This document shows positions 1 through 6,964 of a DNA stretch of 64,000 nucleotides, one piece after another. The stretch spans positions 306,747 through 370,746 of the forward strand of contig NZ_FUZQ01000004.1 of assembly GCF_900167525.1 (NCBI RefSeq), written 5' to 3'. The translations under genes were made by a program, and so were the position numbers. The notes below the pieces were generated by a model. It was not told the DNA's origin and did not search any database. It saw only the letters and a program-made list of their open reading frames with translations. Origin of the DNA: Krasilnikoviella flava. GTDB taxonomy: Bacteria > Actinomycetota > Actinomycetes > Actinomycetales > Cellulomonadaceae. The number at the start of each line of letters is the position of its first letter. Position 1 is the first letter of the stretch.

Positions 1-238
1 CGAGTACGGCGCGCAGGGGCTGCGCGTCAACGCCGTCGGCCCCGGCTACATCAAGACGCCTCTGGTCGAGTCCAGCCTCTCGCCCGAGGCGCGCCGGTCG
101 CTGGAGGGCAAGCACGTGCTCGGGCGTCTCGGCACCGCGCAGGAGGTGGCGGCCGTCGTGCGGTTCCTGCTGTCCGACGACGCGTCGTTCGTCACCGGCG
201 CGTACTGGCTGGTCGACGGCGGTTACACCGCCGTCTGA
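1..238 (+). CDS. SDR family oxidoreductase, C-terminal part
   Basis: The window opens inside this gene; 79 codons remain, in the frame that starts at base 2. The fragment has the C-terminal half of the classical short-chain dehydrogenase fold: the segment RVNAVGPGYIKTP after the catalytic Tyr-Lys pair (which lies outside the window) and the closing motif FVTGAYWLVDGG, which is almost invariant in FabG-like enzymes. These enzymes use NAD(P)H to reduce or oxidise an alcohol/ketone in the cytoplasm. The substrate cannot be told from this end of the protein. It runs convergently toward the AHSA1 gene, and the inverted repeat at 251-303 lies between the two stop codons. Confidence 0.9.
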   Translation, partial: EYGAQGLRVNAVGPGYIKTPLVESSLSPEARRSLEGKHVLGRLGTAQEVAAVVRFLLSDDASFVTGAYWLVDGGYTAV

Positions 239-250
239 CCCCGGACGCCG

Positions 251-303
251 GTCGAGCCCGTCGAGACGACCCGGAACGTTCCGGAGGTCTCGACAGGCTC
301 GAC
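251..303. repeat. Long inverted repeat, probable bidirectional terminator
   Basis: The left arm GTCGAGCCCGTCGAGAC (251-267) pairs with GTCTCGACAGGCTCGAC (287-303) with one mismatch. The centre holds a second perfect palindrome, CCGGAACGTTCCGG (271-284). The element lies between two convergent stop codons, so it can serve as a terminator for both genes. The same arm sequence recurs as a perfect palindrome inside ligD at 13570-13607, so this is a dispersed repeat family and not a unique hairpin. Confidence 0.85.
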
Positions 304-320
304 CGACGGGGCCGCCCCGG

Positions 321-821
321 TCAGCGGGAGGCGAGGGCCGCGGCGAGCTCGTCGACGAGGTCGAAGCCCTCCTGGAGGCCGCCCTCCATGCCGGATCCGA
401 CGATCGCGTCGCGCACCTCACGGCTGGGCGCACGCGTGACGAGCGTGAGCGTGGTGGCGCCGCCGTCCTCGGCGAACGTGTAGGTGTTCAGGGTGGCCGC
501 GGTGTCGCCGTCGGGCATCCCCTCGTAGACCTCCGTGTGCACGAGGCGCTCGGTGGGGACCACCTCGGTGAACTCGCCGTGGAAGGCGACCTCGAAGCCG
601 CCCTCGGCCTGCATGACGTAGCGGTACGTGCCGCCCGGTCGCGGGTCGATCTCGACGCTGGTGACGGTGCCGCGCTGCCCGGCCCACCAGCGGGCGATGA
701 GGTCGGGCTCGGTGAAGACGCGCCAGACGGCGGCCGCGGGGGCGGCGAACCGGCGGACGACCCGGATGTCCGTGTCGTTCGGCAGCGTCAGGACGGCGCT
801 GCCGGTGGTGGTGCTGGCCAT
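321..821 (-). CDS. SRPBCC / AHSA1 domain protein
   Basis: A 166-residue protein of the START/Bet v1-like (SRPBCC) superfamily, AHSA1 branch. Visible hallmarks are the N-terminal strand with RRFAAPAAAVWRVFTEPDLIARWW, the strand-rich middle with PRPGGTYRYVM and GEFTEVVPTERLVHT, and the long C-terminal helix. Such proteins bind hydrophobic ligands or act as small polyketide-type or stress proteins; the ligand is unknown. The ATG at 821 is chosen because GAGGAG lies six bases upstream, within the tandem repeat at 831-870. The gene sits 58 bp downstream of an ArsR-type regulator on the same strand. That ArsR-plus-AHSA1 pairing is a common two-gene operon, so the regulator probably controls both genes. 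Confidence 0.9.
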   Translation of the reverse strand: MASTTTGSAVLTLPNDTDIRVVRRFAAPAAAVWRVFTEPDLIARWWAGQRGTVTSVEIDPRPGGTYRYVMQAEGGFEVAFHGEFTEVVPTERLVHTEVYEGMPDGDTAATLNTYTFAEDGGATTLTLVTRAPSREVRDAIVGSGMEGGLQEGFDLVDELAAALASR

Positions 822-830
822 GGTGACTCC

Positions 831-870
831 TCGTGGTGCCTCGTGGTGCCTCGTGGTGCCTGGTGGTGCC
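831..870. repeat. Four tandem 10-bp repeats between arsR and AHSA1
   Basis: Four consecutive 10-mers, three of TCGTGGTGCC and one of TGGTGGTGCC, fill most of the 58-bp gap between the ArsR stop (880) and the AHSA1 start (821). On the coding strand the last unit (GGCACCACGA) supplies part of the GAGGAG ribosome binding site. Change in copy number would alter the spacing between the two genes but not the reading frame of either. Confidence 0.85.
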
Positions 871-879
871 TCAGATGGG

Positions 880-1233
880 CTACTGCCGACCCGCGTCGTC
901 CGGGCTCTCGAGCGCCAGCTCGGCGAGCACCTCGTCGACCAGCGCGAACCGCTCTTCCCAGAGCCGCTCGTACCGGCCGGCCCAGGCGTGGATCTCCCGC
1001 AGGGGCCGGCTGTCGACGCGGTAGAGGCGACGACGACCGTCGTCGCGGACCTCGACCAGCCCGACCTCCCGCAGCACCTTGAGGTGCTTGGAGACCACGG
1101 GCTGGGCGACGTGGAGCAGCTCGGCGAGCTCACCGACGCTGCGCTCCTGGTGCGCCAGGGCGTCGAGGATCTCGCGGCGCCGGGGCTCGGCCACCGCGTT
1201 GAACGCGTCCGTCGTCGTCGCTGCACGTGCCAC
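880..1233 (-). CDS. ArsR/SmtB-family winged-helix regulator
   Basis: A 117-residue protein with the typical ArsR HTH: AVAEPRRREILDALAHQERSV, then the recognition region LLHVAQPVVSKHLKVLREVGLVEV, then the wing DDGRRRLYRV. There is no CxC or other obvious metal-binding motif, so it probably belongs to the non-metal subgroup that regulates neighbouring AHSA1 proteins. The C-terminal part (RPLREIHAWAGRYERLWEERF) is the form usual in that subgroup. It is the first gene of a two-gene unit with the AHSA1 protein. ArsR proteins normally repress their own operon, which is likely here but is not shown by a clear operator. Confidence 0.93.
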   Translation of the reverse strand: MARAATTTDAFNAVAEPRRREILDALAHQERSVGELAELLHVAQPVVSKHLKVLREVGLVEVRDDGRRRLYRVDSRPLREIHAWAGRYERLWEERFALVDEVLAELALESPDDAGRQ

Positions 1234-1263
1234 AGACCCAATGTATGCCGATATCGGAATGTG

Positions 1264-2145
1264 TCAAGGGGTGGGGTTGCAGCGGGCCGCCATCGTCGCG
1301 ACCAGGCCGACGTCGGGCCGCCAGGGCTCGAGGTTCCACGTGTCCTTGTCCGGCGCCCCGATCGCATGGCACTCGAGCTGGTCGCGCATCGTCGGGACGT
1401 CCACCGCGGGGTCGGTCGCGACGAGCTCGGCCCAGACGAGGTCGACACCGGCCTGGCCGGCGCCGCGCGCCCAGTCCGTCGGCTCGACCGCGAGCGAGCG
1501 GCCGCCCTCGCGCTCACCCCAGTCGGTCCCCGCGACGGCGGCCGTGCCGAGGGTGGTCGTGACCTCGTCGCGCTCGGCGCCCGACGCCGTGGTGCGCACC
1601 TCGAGATGGGTGCCGTCCAGCGCGACGAGCCGTGCTCCCTGCGGGACGGTGAGACCGCCCACGGCCGCGCCGCCGTCGTCGAGCACGGTGACGCTGCCGT
1701 CGACGTTCGGGGAGAGCGTCCCGGGCGACGTCAGTGCCACCCGCGGCGCCGCCGGGGGGCTCGCGGCGTCGGTGTCGTGGGGCGGCGCCCCGATCGTCAC
1801 GGTGGCGGTGGTGGCGTCCGGCCCGGGGGAGGTGCGCACGCGCGGGTCGTCGACCGTCGCTCCCGGCGCCGTCACCTCCAGCGTCACGTCCCCGGCGGCG
1901 ACCTGGACGCCGGCGGTCGTGTCCGCCGTCGAGCTCGTCGTCGGGGTGGGGGAGGCCGAGGGCGTCGCCGGCGCGGTCGGCGTGGGGTCCGACGGTGTGC
2001 ACGCGCCCAGCGTGAGCAGGGCCAGCACGGCCAGCACGGCCGGCGCGGCCAGCACCGCGGCCGGCCGGCGGGTGGGCGTCGCGCGGGACCGGGCGCGCGG
2101 GTGTCGACGGGGCACGTGTCCAGTGTCCGGCACGGGTCTGGTCAT
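1264..2145 (-). CDS. DUF2599-type lipoprotein
   Basis: A 293-residue secreted protein. The N-terminus is arginine-rich, followed by a hydrophobic stretch and a lipobox (LTLGAC) with the lipidated cysteine near residue 49, then a Pro/Thr/Ser-rich spacer typical of surface lipoproteins. The C-terminal ~100 residues carry the DUF2599 pattern: a Trp-rich end with MRDQLECHAIGAPDK, then WNLEPWRPDVG and a final Cys-Asn-Pro. The two C-terminal cysteines probably form a disulfide. The function of DUF2599 is unknown. The ATG at 2145 gives a long n-region; GTG at 2115 is an alternative start. It is divergent from the siderophore-interacting protein gene, with the iron box only 5 bp from this start, so iron may also control it. 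Confidence 0.8.
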   Translation of the reverse strand: MTRPVPDTGHVPRRHPRARSRATPTRRPAAVLAAPAVLAVLALLTLGACTPSDPTPTAPATPSASPTPTTSSTADTTAGVQVAAGDVTLEVTAPGATVDDPRVRTSPGPDATTATVTIGAPPHDTDAASPPAAPRVALTSPGTLSPNVDGSVTVLDDGGAAVGGLTVPQGARLVALDGTHLEVRTTASGAERDEVTTTLGTAAVAGTDWGEREGGRSLAVEPTDWARGAGQAGVDLVWAELVATDPAVDVPTMRDQLECHAIGAPDKDTWNLEPWRPDVGLVATMAARCNPTP

Positions 2146-2150
2146 AGAAG

Positions 2151-2169
2151 TGAGGGTCGCCTAACCTTA
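2151..2169 (+). promoter_or_regulatory. Iron box (DtxR/IdeR-type operator) over the SIP -10 element
   Basis: The 19-mer TGAGGGTCGCCTAACCTTA matches 14 of 19 positions of the IdeR/DmdR consensus TTAGGTTAGGCTAACCTAA. The right half-site contains TAACCT (2162-2167), which is also placed as the -10 element of a leaderless transcript starting at the GTG at 2175. A bound repressor would cover the RNA polymerase site directly. No IdeR gene is in the window. Confidence 0.75.
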
Positions 2170-2174
2170 CCTTC

Positions 2175-3044
2175 GTGAGCACCTCCAGTCTGCGCAAGCC
2201 GGTCGACCCGCACGTCCTCGTGGCCGAGGTGGTGACGACCAAGCAGGTGAGCCCCCACCTGCGCCGGGTCACGCTCGGCATCGACGACATCGACCGCCTC
2301 ACGCTCGTGGGCGACGACCAGTGGTTCCGCCTGTTCCTCCCGCGCCCCGGCCAGGACGCGCTGAAGCTCCCGACGCGCACGTCGAACCTCGGCTGGTACG
2401 CGCAGTACCTCGCGACGCCGCGGGCCCGGCGCCCGCTGGTGCGCAACTACACGATCCGTGCCGCGCGGCCGGACCTCGGGGAGATCGACGTCGACTTCGT
2501 GCTGCACGGGCACGACGACGGTGCCGACCCCGCCGCGCCGACCGGGCCGGGCGCCGGGTTCGCGGCGGCGGCCCGGCCGGGCGACCGGGTCGGCATCCTC
2601 GACCAGGGGGCGTACCACCGGCCGCGGCCCGGGTGCGCCTGGACGCTGCTCGTCGCGGACGAGAGCGGCCTGCCCGCCGTCGCCGGCATCTGCGAGTCGC
2701 TCCCCGACGACGCGCGCGGCGTCGCCGTCGTCGAGGTGCCCACCGCGGACGACCGCCAGGACTTCCGTGTGCCCGACGGCGTCGACCTGCGGTGGGTGGT
2801 GCGCGAGCGTGCCGCGGCCGACGACGCGGCCCTCGGGGAGGTGCCCGGCCGGGCGGCCCTCGCGTTCGTCCGCGACACGTTCCACGAGGCGGGGCTGCCC
2901 GCCCGCGACGGCTACGCGCTCGTCGCGGGGGAGCAGGCGCTCGCCGCCGGGGTGCGTCGGCACCTGGTGAACGACCGGCAGTGGCCGAAGGCGCACGTCG
3001 ACTTCATCGGGTACTGGCGGCACGGCAAGGCGTCGCCCAGCTGA
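2175..3044 (+). CDS. Siderophore-interacting FAD/NAD(P)H ferric reductase (SIP family)
   Basis: A 289-residue cytoplasmic flavoprotein that reduces iron in imported ferric siderophores and so releases it. The FAD-binding beta barrel occupies roughly residues 10-130, with the flavin motif RNYTIR near residue 92. The NAD(P)H-binding half follows (TLLVADESGLPAVAGICESL), and the C-terminus ends in the SIP signature GYWRHGK. The length is normal for the family. The GTG start has no Shine-Dalgarno sequence, but a -10 element lies seven bases upstream, so the mRNA is probably leaderless. The iron box overlapping that promoter predicts expression under iron limitation. No siderophore genes are adjacent. 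Confidence 0.94.
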   Translation: MSTSSLRKPVDPHVLVAEVVTTKQVSPHLRRVTLGIDDIDRLTLVGDDQWFRLFLPRPGQDALKLPTRTSNLGWYAQYLATPRARRPLVRNYTIRAARPDLGEIDVDFVLHGHDDGADPAAPTGPGAGFAAAARPGDRVGILDQGAYHRPRPGCAWTLLVADESGLPAVAGICESLPDDARGVAVVEVPTADDRQDFRVPDGVDLRWVVRERAAADDAALGEVPGRAALAFVRDTFHEAGLPARDGYALVAGEQALAAGVRRHLVNDRQWPKAHVDFIGYWRHGKASPS

Positions 3045-3056
3045 GGGTGCGCGGGG

Positions 3057-4202
3057 CTACTCGACGACGACGACCTCGTGCCGTGAGGTGTTGAGGCGCA
3101 CGCCGCCGTCGGGGGCGTCCGCCAGGCCGGGCACCCCGGACGGGAACGCGACGACGATGTCCTCGATGCGCACGCCGAACTCGCCCGGCAGGTAGATCCC
3201 GGGCTCCACGGAGAAGCACATCCCCGCCTCGATCGGCGTCTCCTCGCCCTCCACCATGTACGGCGGCTCGTGCGTCGTCAGGCCGATGCCGTGGCCCGTG
3301 CGGTGCACGAAGTACTCGCCGAAGCCGGCGTCCGTGATGACGGCGCGCGACGCGCGGTCCACGTCCTGGCAGGTCGCGCCGGGTCGCACGGCGTCGACGC
3401 CGGCCTGTTGGGCGACGCGCACCACGTCGTGCACCTCCTGCTCGCGGGCGGTGGGCTCGCCCACGTGCACGGTGCGGGTGGTGTCGGAGCCGTAGCCGTC
3501 GGCGAGGCCGCCGAAGTCCATGACCACCATGTCGCCCGGGCGGATCACGCGGTCGCCCGCCTCGTGATGCGGGTCGGCACCGTTCTCGCCCGCGCACACG
3601 AGGGTGAAGTCCACCTGCTCGTGACCGTGGGAGCGCAGCAGCGCGTCGAGGTCGTCGGACACCTCGCGCTCCGCGCGGCCGGCGAACCGGCGCGTGACGA
3701 TCTCCGCGAACACCGCGTCCGCCCCCGCTCCCGCGGCCGCGAGCCGCGCGACCTCATCGGGCGACTTGGCCGCCCGCAGCATCGGCAGCGCCGTCGTCAC
3801 GGCGGCGTACGACGAGGCGGGCAAGGTGCGCTGCAGGCCCAGCACGTGCAGCGCCCAGGCGGCGTCGCTGATGGCGTACCGCCCGTCGGGGCGCAGCAGC
3901 CGGGCGGCGACGGCGTGCTCGTCCTCGCCGTCCGACCAGGCGATCGCCTCGATGCCGCCGACGGCGCCCACCTCGAGGTCGTGCGCCTCCAGCTTCGGCA
4001 CGACGGCGACGGGGTCGGAGCCGCCGTCGGCCGGGATCGTGAGCAGCGTGAGCCGCTCGGTGTCGGCCGACGGGGTGTAGCCGAGGAAGTAGCGCAGGTC
4101 GGGGCCGGGCGTCACCAGCACCCCGGAGAGGCCAGCGGCGGCCGCCTGTGCGGCGGCCCTGCGGCGGCGGTCGGCGTACACGGCGGGGGAGAAGGGCGTC
4201 AT
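3057..4202 (-). CDS. M24 family metallopeptidase (Xaa-Pro dipeptidase/aminopeptidase type)
   Basis: A 381-residue cytoplasmic peptidase that removes N-terminal residues next to proline. An N-terminal creatinase-like domain (about 1-140) is followed by the pita-bread catalytic domain. All five dinuclear-metal ligands can be seen: Asp229 (MDFGG), Asp240 (GSDTTRT), His304 (HRTGHGIG), Glu333 (SVEPGIY) and Glu347 (RIED). The length fits PepQ/PepP-like enzymes. It stands alone, convergent with the SIP gene 12 bp away. Substrate range (dipeptides or longer peptides) cannot be read from the sequence. Confidence 0.94.
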   Translation of the reverse strand: MTPFSPAVYADRRRRAAAQAAAAGLSGVLVTPGPDLRYFLGYTPSADTERLTLLTIPADGGSDPVAVVPKLEAHDLEVGAVGGIEAIAWSDGEDEHAVAARLLRPDGRYAISDAAWALHVLGLQRTLPASSYAAVTTALPMLRAAKSPDEVARLAAAGAGADAVFAEIVTRRFAGRAEREVSDDLDALLRSHGHEQVDFTLVCAGENGADPHHEAGDRVIRPGDMVVMDFGGLADGYGSDTTRTVHVGEPTAREQEVHDVVRVAQQAGVDAVRPGATCQDVDRASRAVITDAGFGEYFVHRTGHGIGLTTHEPPYMVEGEETPIEAGMCFSVEPGIYLPGEFGVRIEDIVVAFPSGVPGLADAPDGGVRLNTSRHEVVVVE

Positions 4203-4242
4203 GAGCCCAGCGTGCCGCCTCGGACCGCGGCCTGCACCACGA

Positions 4243-5166
4243 TCAGACGCGCACGACGATCTTGCCGCGCCCGTGCCGGGTCTCGCTGGCCCGGTGCGCG
4301 TCGGCCGTGTCGGCGAGGTCGAAGACCTGACCCACCTCGACGGCGACCTTGCCGGCGTCGATGAGCGCGCCGAGGGCCTCGAGGTCCGCGCTCGAGGGGC
4401 GCACCCAGACGTAGTGCCCGCCGTGCTCGGTCCGGGCGGCGGCGTCCGTGATGGACGTGATCGTGCCGCCGGGGGCGAGCAGCTGCGCGCTCGCCGCGAC
4501 GGCGTCGCCGCCGGCGTAGTCGAGGGCGACGTCGACCCCCTGGGGAGCCAGCGCCCGCACGCGCTCGACGAGACCGTCGCCGTACGCCACGGGCTCGACC
4601 CCGAGACCGCGCAGGAAGTCGTGGTTGGCCTCGCTCGCCGTCCCGATGACGCGCGCGCCCAGGCTGCGGGCGATCTGGACGGCGAACGAGCCTACTCCGC
4701 CGGCCGCCGCGTGCACCAGCACGGTCTGGCCCTCGCGGACGCCGGACCGCAGGATCGACTGGTAGGCCGTGAGCCCGGCGAGCGGCACGGCCGCGGCCTC
4801 CTCGAAGCTCAGCGACGCGGGCTTGCGGGCCAGGGTCCGCACCGGCGCGGCGACCAGCTCGGCGAACGTGCCGCCGTGCACCCAGTCCTTGCGCACGTAG
4901 CCGTAGACCTCGTCGCCCACCTGGAGCTCGGGGGTGTCGAGGCCGACCTGCTCGACGACGCCCGCCACGTCCCAGCCCGGGATCGCCGGGAACTGGGTGT
5001 CGAGCACGCCCTCGAGGTAGCCCTGGCGGACCACCCAGTCGACCGGGTTGACGGACGCGGCGCGCACGCGCACGACGACGACGTCGGCCCCGGGGTGCGG
5101 GTCGGGCTGCTCGGTGAGCTCGAGGACGTCGGCGCTGCCGAACTGGCTGTAGGTGATGGCTCGCAT
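4243..5166 (-). CDS. Zinc-independent NADP-dependent MDR oxidoreductase (quinone oxidoreductase-like)
   Basis: A 307-residue medium-chain dehydrogenase/reductase. The N-terminal GroES-like domain starts MRAITYSQFGSADVLEL and contains ASVNPVDW and the GWDVAGVVEQVG segment. The Rossmann domain has the AAAGGVG nucleotide motif, as in quinone oxidoreductases. The catalytic zinc ligands of alcohol dehydrogenases are missing, so the likely role is NADPH-dependent reduction of quinones or enones. The ATG at 5166 is preferred over the in-frame ATG at 5199, because the family begins with MRA-type sequences and the extra 11 residues overlap the terminator hairpin of the preceding gene. Confidence 0.9.
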   Translation of the reverse strand: MRAITYSQFGSADVLELTEQPDPHPGADVVVVRVRAASVNPVDWVVRQGYLEGVLDTQFPAIPGWDVAGVVEQVGLDTPELQVGDEVYGYVRKDWVHGGTFAELVAAPVRTLARKPASLSFEEAAAVPLAGLTAYQSILRSGVREGQTVLVHAAAGGVGSFAVQIARSLGARVIGTASEANHDFLRGLGVEPVAYGDGLVERVRALAPQGVDVALDYAGGDAVAASAQLLAPGGTITSITDAAARTEHGGHYVWVRPSSADLEALGALIDAGKVAVEVGQVFDLADTADAHRASETRHGRGKIVVRV

Positions 5167-5180
5167 GCCGGGCACAACAC

Positions 5181-5214
5181 GGGCCGGGTCGCGAGCCATC
5201 CCGCGACCCGGCCC
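5181..5214 (-). terminator. Hairpin terminator of the GlxA-type gene
   Basis: A perfect stem pairs 5181-5193 (starting GGGCCGGGTCGCG) with 5202-5214, leaving an 8-base loop. It lies 23 bp past the stop of the regulator gene and just before the MDR start. There is no U-tract, as is usual in high-GC actinobacteria. Confidence 0.75.
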
Positions 5215-5236
5215 CGGCCGGTGTGAGGTGCGCGGC

Positions 5237-6220
5237 TCAGCTCGCGAGGCGGAACCGGGCGCGGTACTGCGCCGGGGTGGTGTCCAGCCGACGCCGGAAC
5301 GCCCGGGCGAGCGTGTCGGTCGTGCCGAACCCGCAGGCGGTCGCGACGCGCTCCAGCGTGTCGTCGGTGGTCTCGAGCCGCTGCCGCGCGACCTCGACGC
5401 GGACCGACTCGACGTAGGCCGCCGGCGTGGTGCCCAGCTCGGTCCTGAAGAGCCGGGTGACCTGGCGCTCGCTGAGGTGCGCGTGCGCGGCCAGGTCGGC
5501 GACCGTCAGCGGCGACGCGACGTGGCGCTGCACGTGATGGCGGAGGTCCTCGATGCGGCGGGACGTCGCCCGCGGGTCCGTCGAGACGGAGAACTGGCTC
5601 TGCCCGCCCGGCCGCTTGAGGTACATCACGAGCTGCCGGGCGACGCGCAGCGCGACCTCCTGCCCGTGGTCGTCGGCGACCAGCGCGAGCGTGAGGTCGA
5701 GGCACGCCGTGAGGCCCGCGCCCGTCCAGGTGTCGCCGTCGCGGACGAAGATCGGGTCCGGGTCGACGCGCACCCGGGGGTGCTCGTCGGCAAGCTGTTG
5801 GGCGGTGGACCAGTGCGTGGTGGCGCGCACGCCGTCGAGGAGCCCGGCGTCGGCGAGCACGTGCGCCCCGACGCAGACGGACGCCAGCCGCCGGGTGCGC
5901 GGGGCCAGCTCGCGCACCCGCTCCACCACGCCGGGGTCGACGACGGCGCGCACCCGGCGCTCGTCGTCGAGCTCGACGGCGCCCGGCACGACGAGGGTGT
6001 CCACGGCGCGTCCCGCGAGGTCGTCGAACGTGGCGTCGGGCAGCACGCGCACGCCCGCGGACGTGGTCACCGGGTCGAGGGTCTCCGCGGCGAGGACCAC
6101 CTGGTACCCAGGCGGATCGGTGGTCACCCGCGGCACCAGGGCGAACACCTCGGCCGGCCCGGTGACGTCGAGCAGGTCGACGCCGTCGAACAGGGTGACC
6201 ACCATCAGGCGCTCGATCAT
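5237..6220 (-). CDS. GlxA-family regulator: DJ-1/PfpI domain plus AraC HTH
   Basis: A 327-residue transcription factor. Residues ~1-185 form a DJ-1/PfpI-like sensor domain (MVVTLFDGVDLLDVTGPAEVF; the nucleophile-elbow cysteine in SVCVGAHVLADAG). Residues ~215-320 form an AraC-type double HTH (LTVADLAAHAHLSERQVTRLF; ACGFGTTDTLARAFRRRL). The ATG at 6220 is chosen over the one at 6247 because an inverted repeat (6221-6256) sits immediately upstream and would otherwise lie inside the gene. It is divergent from an isochorismatase-family hydrolase. This pairing is common, and the regulator probably controls both genes from the shared region. Confidence 0.92.
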   Translation of the reverse strand: MIERLMVVTLFDGVDLLDVTGPAEVFALVPRVTTDPPGYQVVLAAETLDPVTTSAGVRVLPDATFDDLAGRAVDTLVVPGAVELDDERRVRAVVDPGVVERVRELAPRTRRLASVCVGAHVLADAGLLDGVRATTHWSTAQQLADEHPRVRVDPDPIFVRDGDTWTGAGLTACLDLTLALVADDHGQEVALRVARQLVMYLKRPGGQSQFSVSTDPRATSRRIEDLRHHVQRHVASPLTVADLAAHAHLSERQVTRLFRTELGTTPAAYVESVRVEVARQRLETTDDTLERVATACGFGTTDTLARAFRRRLDTTPAQYRARFRLAS

Positions 6221-6256
6221 GGCAATGTCCGAATCTGCGGGTTGCACGACATTGCC
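6221..6256. promoter_or_regulatory. Inverted repeat operator between glxA-type gene and isochorismatase
   Basis: GGCAATGTC (6221-6229) and its perfect complement GACATTGCC (6248-6256) are separated by 18 bp. The half-site centres are 27 bp apart, near 2.5 helical turns. The pair lies in the divergent intergenic region, directly against the regulator start, so it is the best candidate for the binding site of the adjacent AraC-type protein. Confidence 0.6.
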
Positions 6257-6333
6257 GACACGATAGCCGGGCCGTAGCGTCGAGGCGAGCCGCCCACCGG
6301 TGGCGACCCCTGACCTCCTGCGGAAGGAACCCC

Positions 6334-6942
6334 ATGACCAGCACGACCCTGCGCGAGCTCAGCGGCAGCGACCAGACGCCGGCCGACCTGGCCGACGCGA
6401 CCGTGATCCTCGTCGACTACCAGAACACCTACACGCGCGGCGTGATGGAGCTCCACGGCTGGGGGCCGGCTCTGGACGCGGCGGCGGACCTCCTGGCCCG
6501 CGCGCGGGCGGCGAGGTCCACGGTGATCCACGTGCAGCACGACGGCGGTACGGGCTCGCCGTACGACCTGGACACCGAGCTCGGGCAGATCCACCCGCGC
6601 GTCGCGCCCGCTCCCGGTGAGGCGTTGGTCACCAAGACCGCGCCGGACTCGTTCCGCGGCACCGACCTGGGCGACCTCGTGGACGCCGCCGGGCACGACG
6701 ACGTCGTGGTGGTCGGGTTCATGACCCACATGTGCGTGGCCTTCACGTCCCAGGGCGCGGCGCTGCGGGGCAACCGGCCCACCGTGGTCGCCCAGGCCTG
6801 CGCCACCCGGCCGCTCGCCACCGCGGTCGCTCAGGTGTCGGCGGAGGAGCTCCACCACGCGGCGCTGGCGACCGTCGCCGACGCGTACGGCGTCGTCGTG
6901 GCGTCGGCCGACGACCTGGCCGGGCAGGCGCAGGCGGCCTGA
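6334..6942 (+). CDS. Isochorismatase-family cysteine hydrolase
   Basis: A 202-residue hydrolase with the complete catalytic triad of the family: Asp28 (ILVDYQNTY), Lys101 (LVTKTAPDSF) and Cys134 (GFMTHMCV). The preceding cis-peptide motif is intact. Members hydrolyse isochorismate, N-carbamoyl compounds, nicotinamide or related amides; nothing adjacent fixes the substrate. Its length is normal. A ribosome binding site (GGAAGGAA) precedes the ATG. The divergent GlxA-type regulator likely activates it. No isochorismate synthase or siderophore genes are nearby, so a role in 2,3-dihydroxybenzoate synthesis is unlikely. Confidence 0.93.
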   Translation: MTSTTLRELSGSDQTPADLADATVILVDYQNTYTRGVMELHGWGPALDAAADLLARARAARSTVIHVQHDGGTGSPYDLDTELGQIHPRVAPAPGEALVTKTAPDSFRGTDLGDLVDAAGHDDVVVVGFMTHMCVAFTSQGAALRGNRPTVVAQACATRPLATAVAQVSAEELHHAALATVADAYGVVVASADDLAGQAQAA

Positions 6943-6964
6943 CCGGGCAGGCCGCTCAGCCGCG

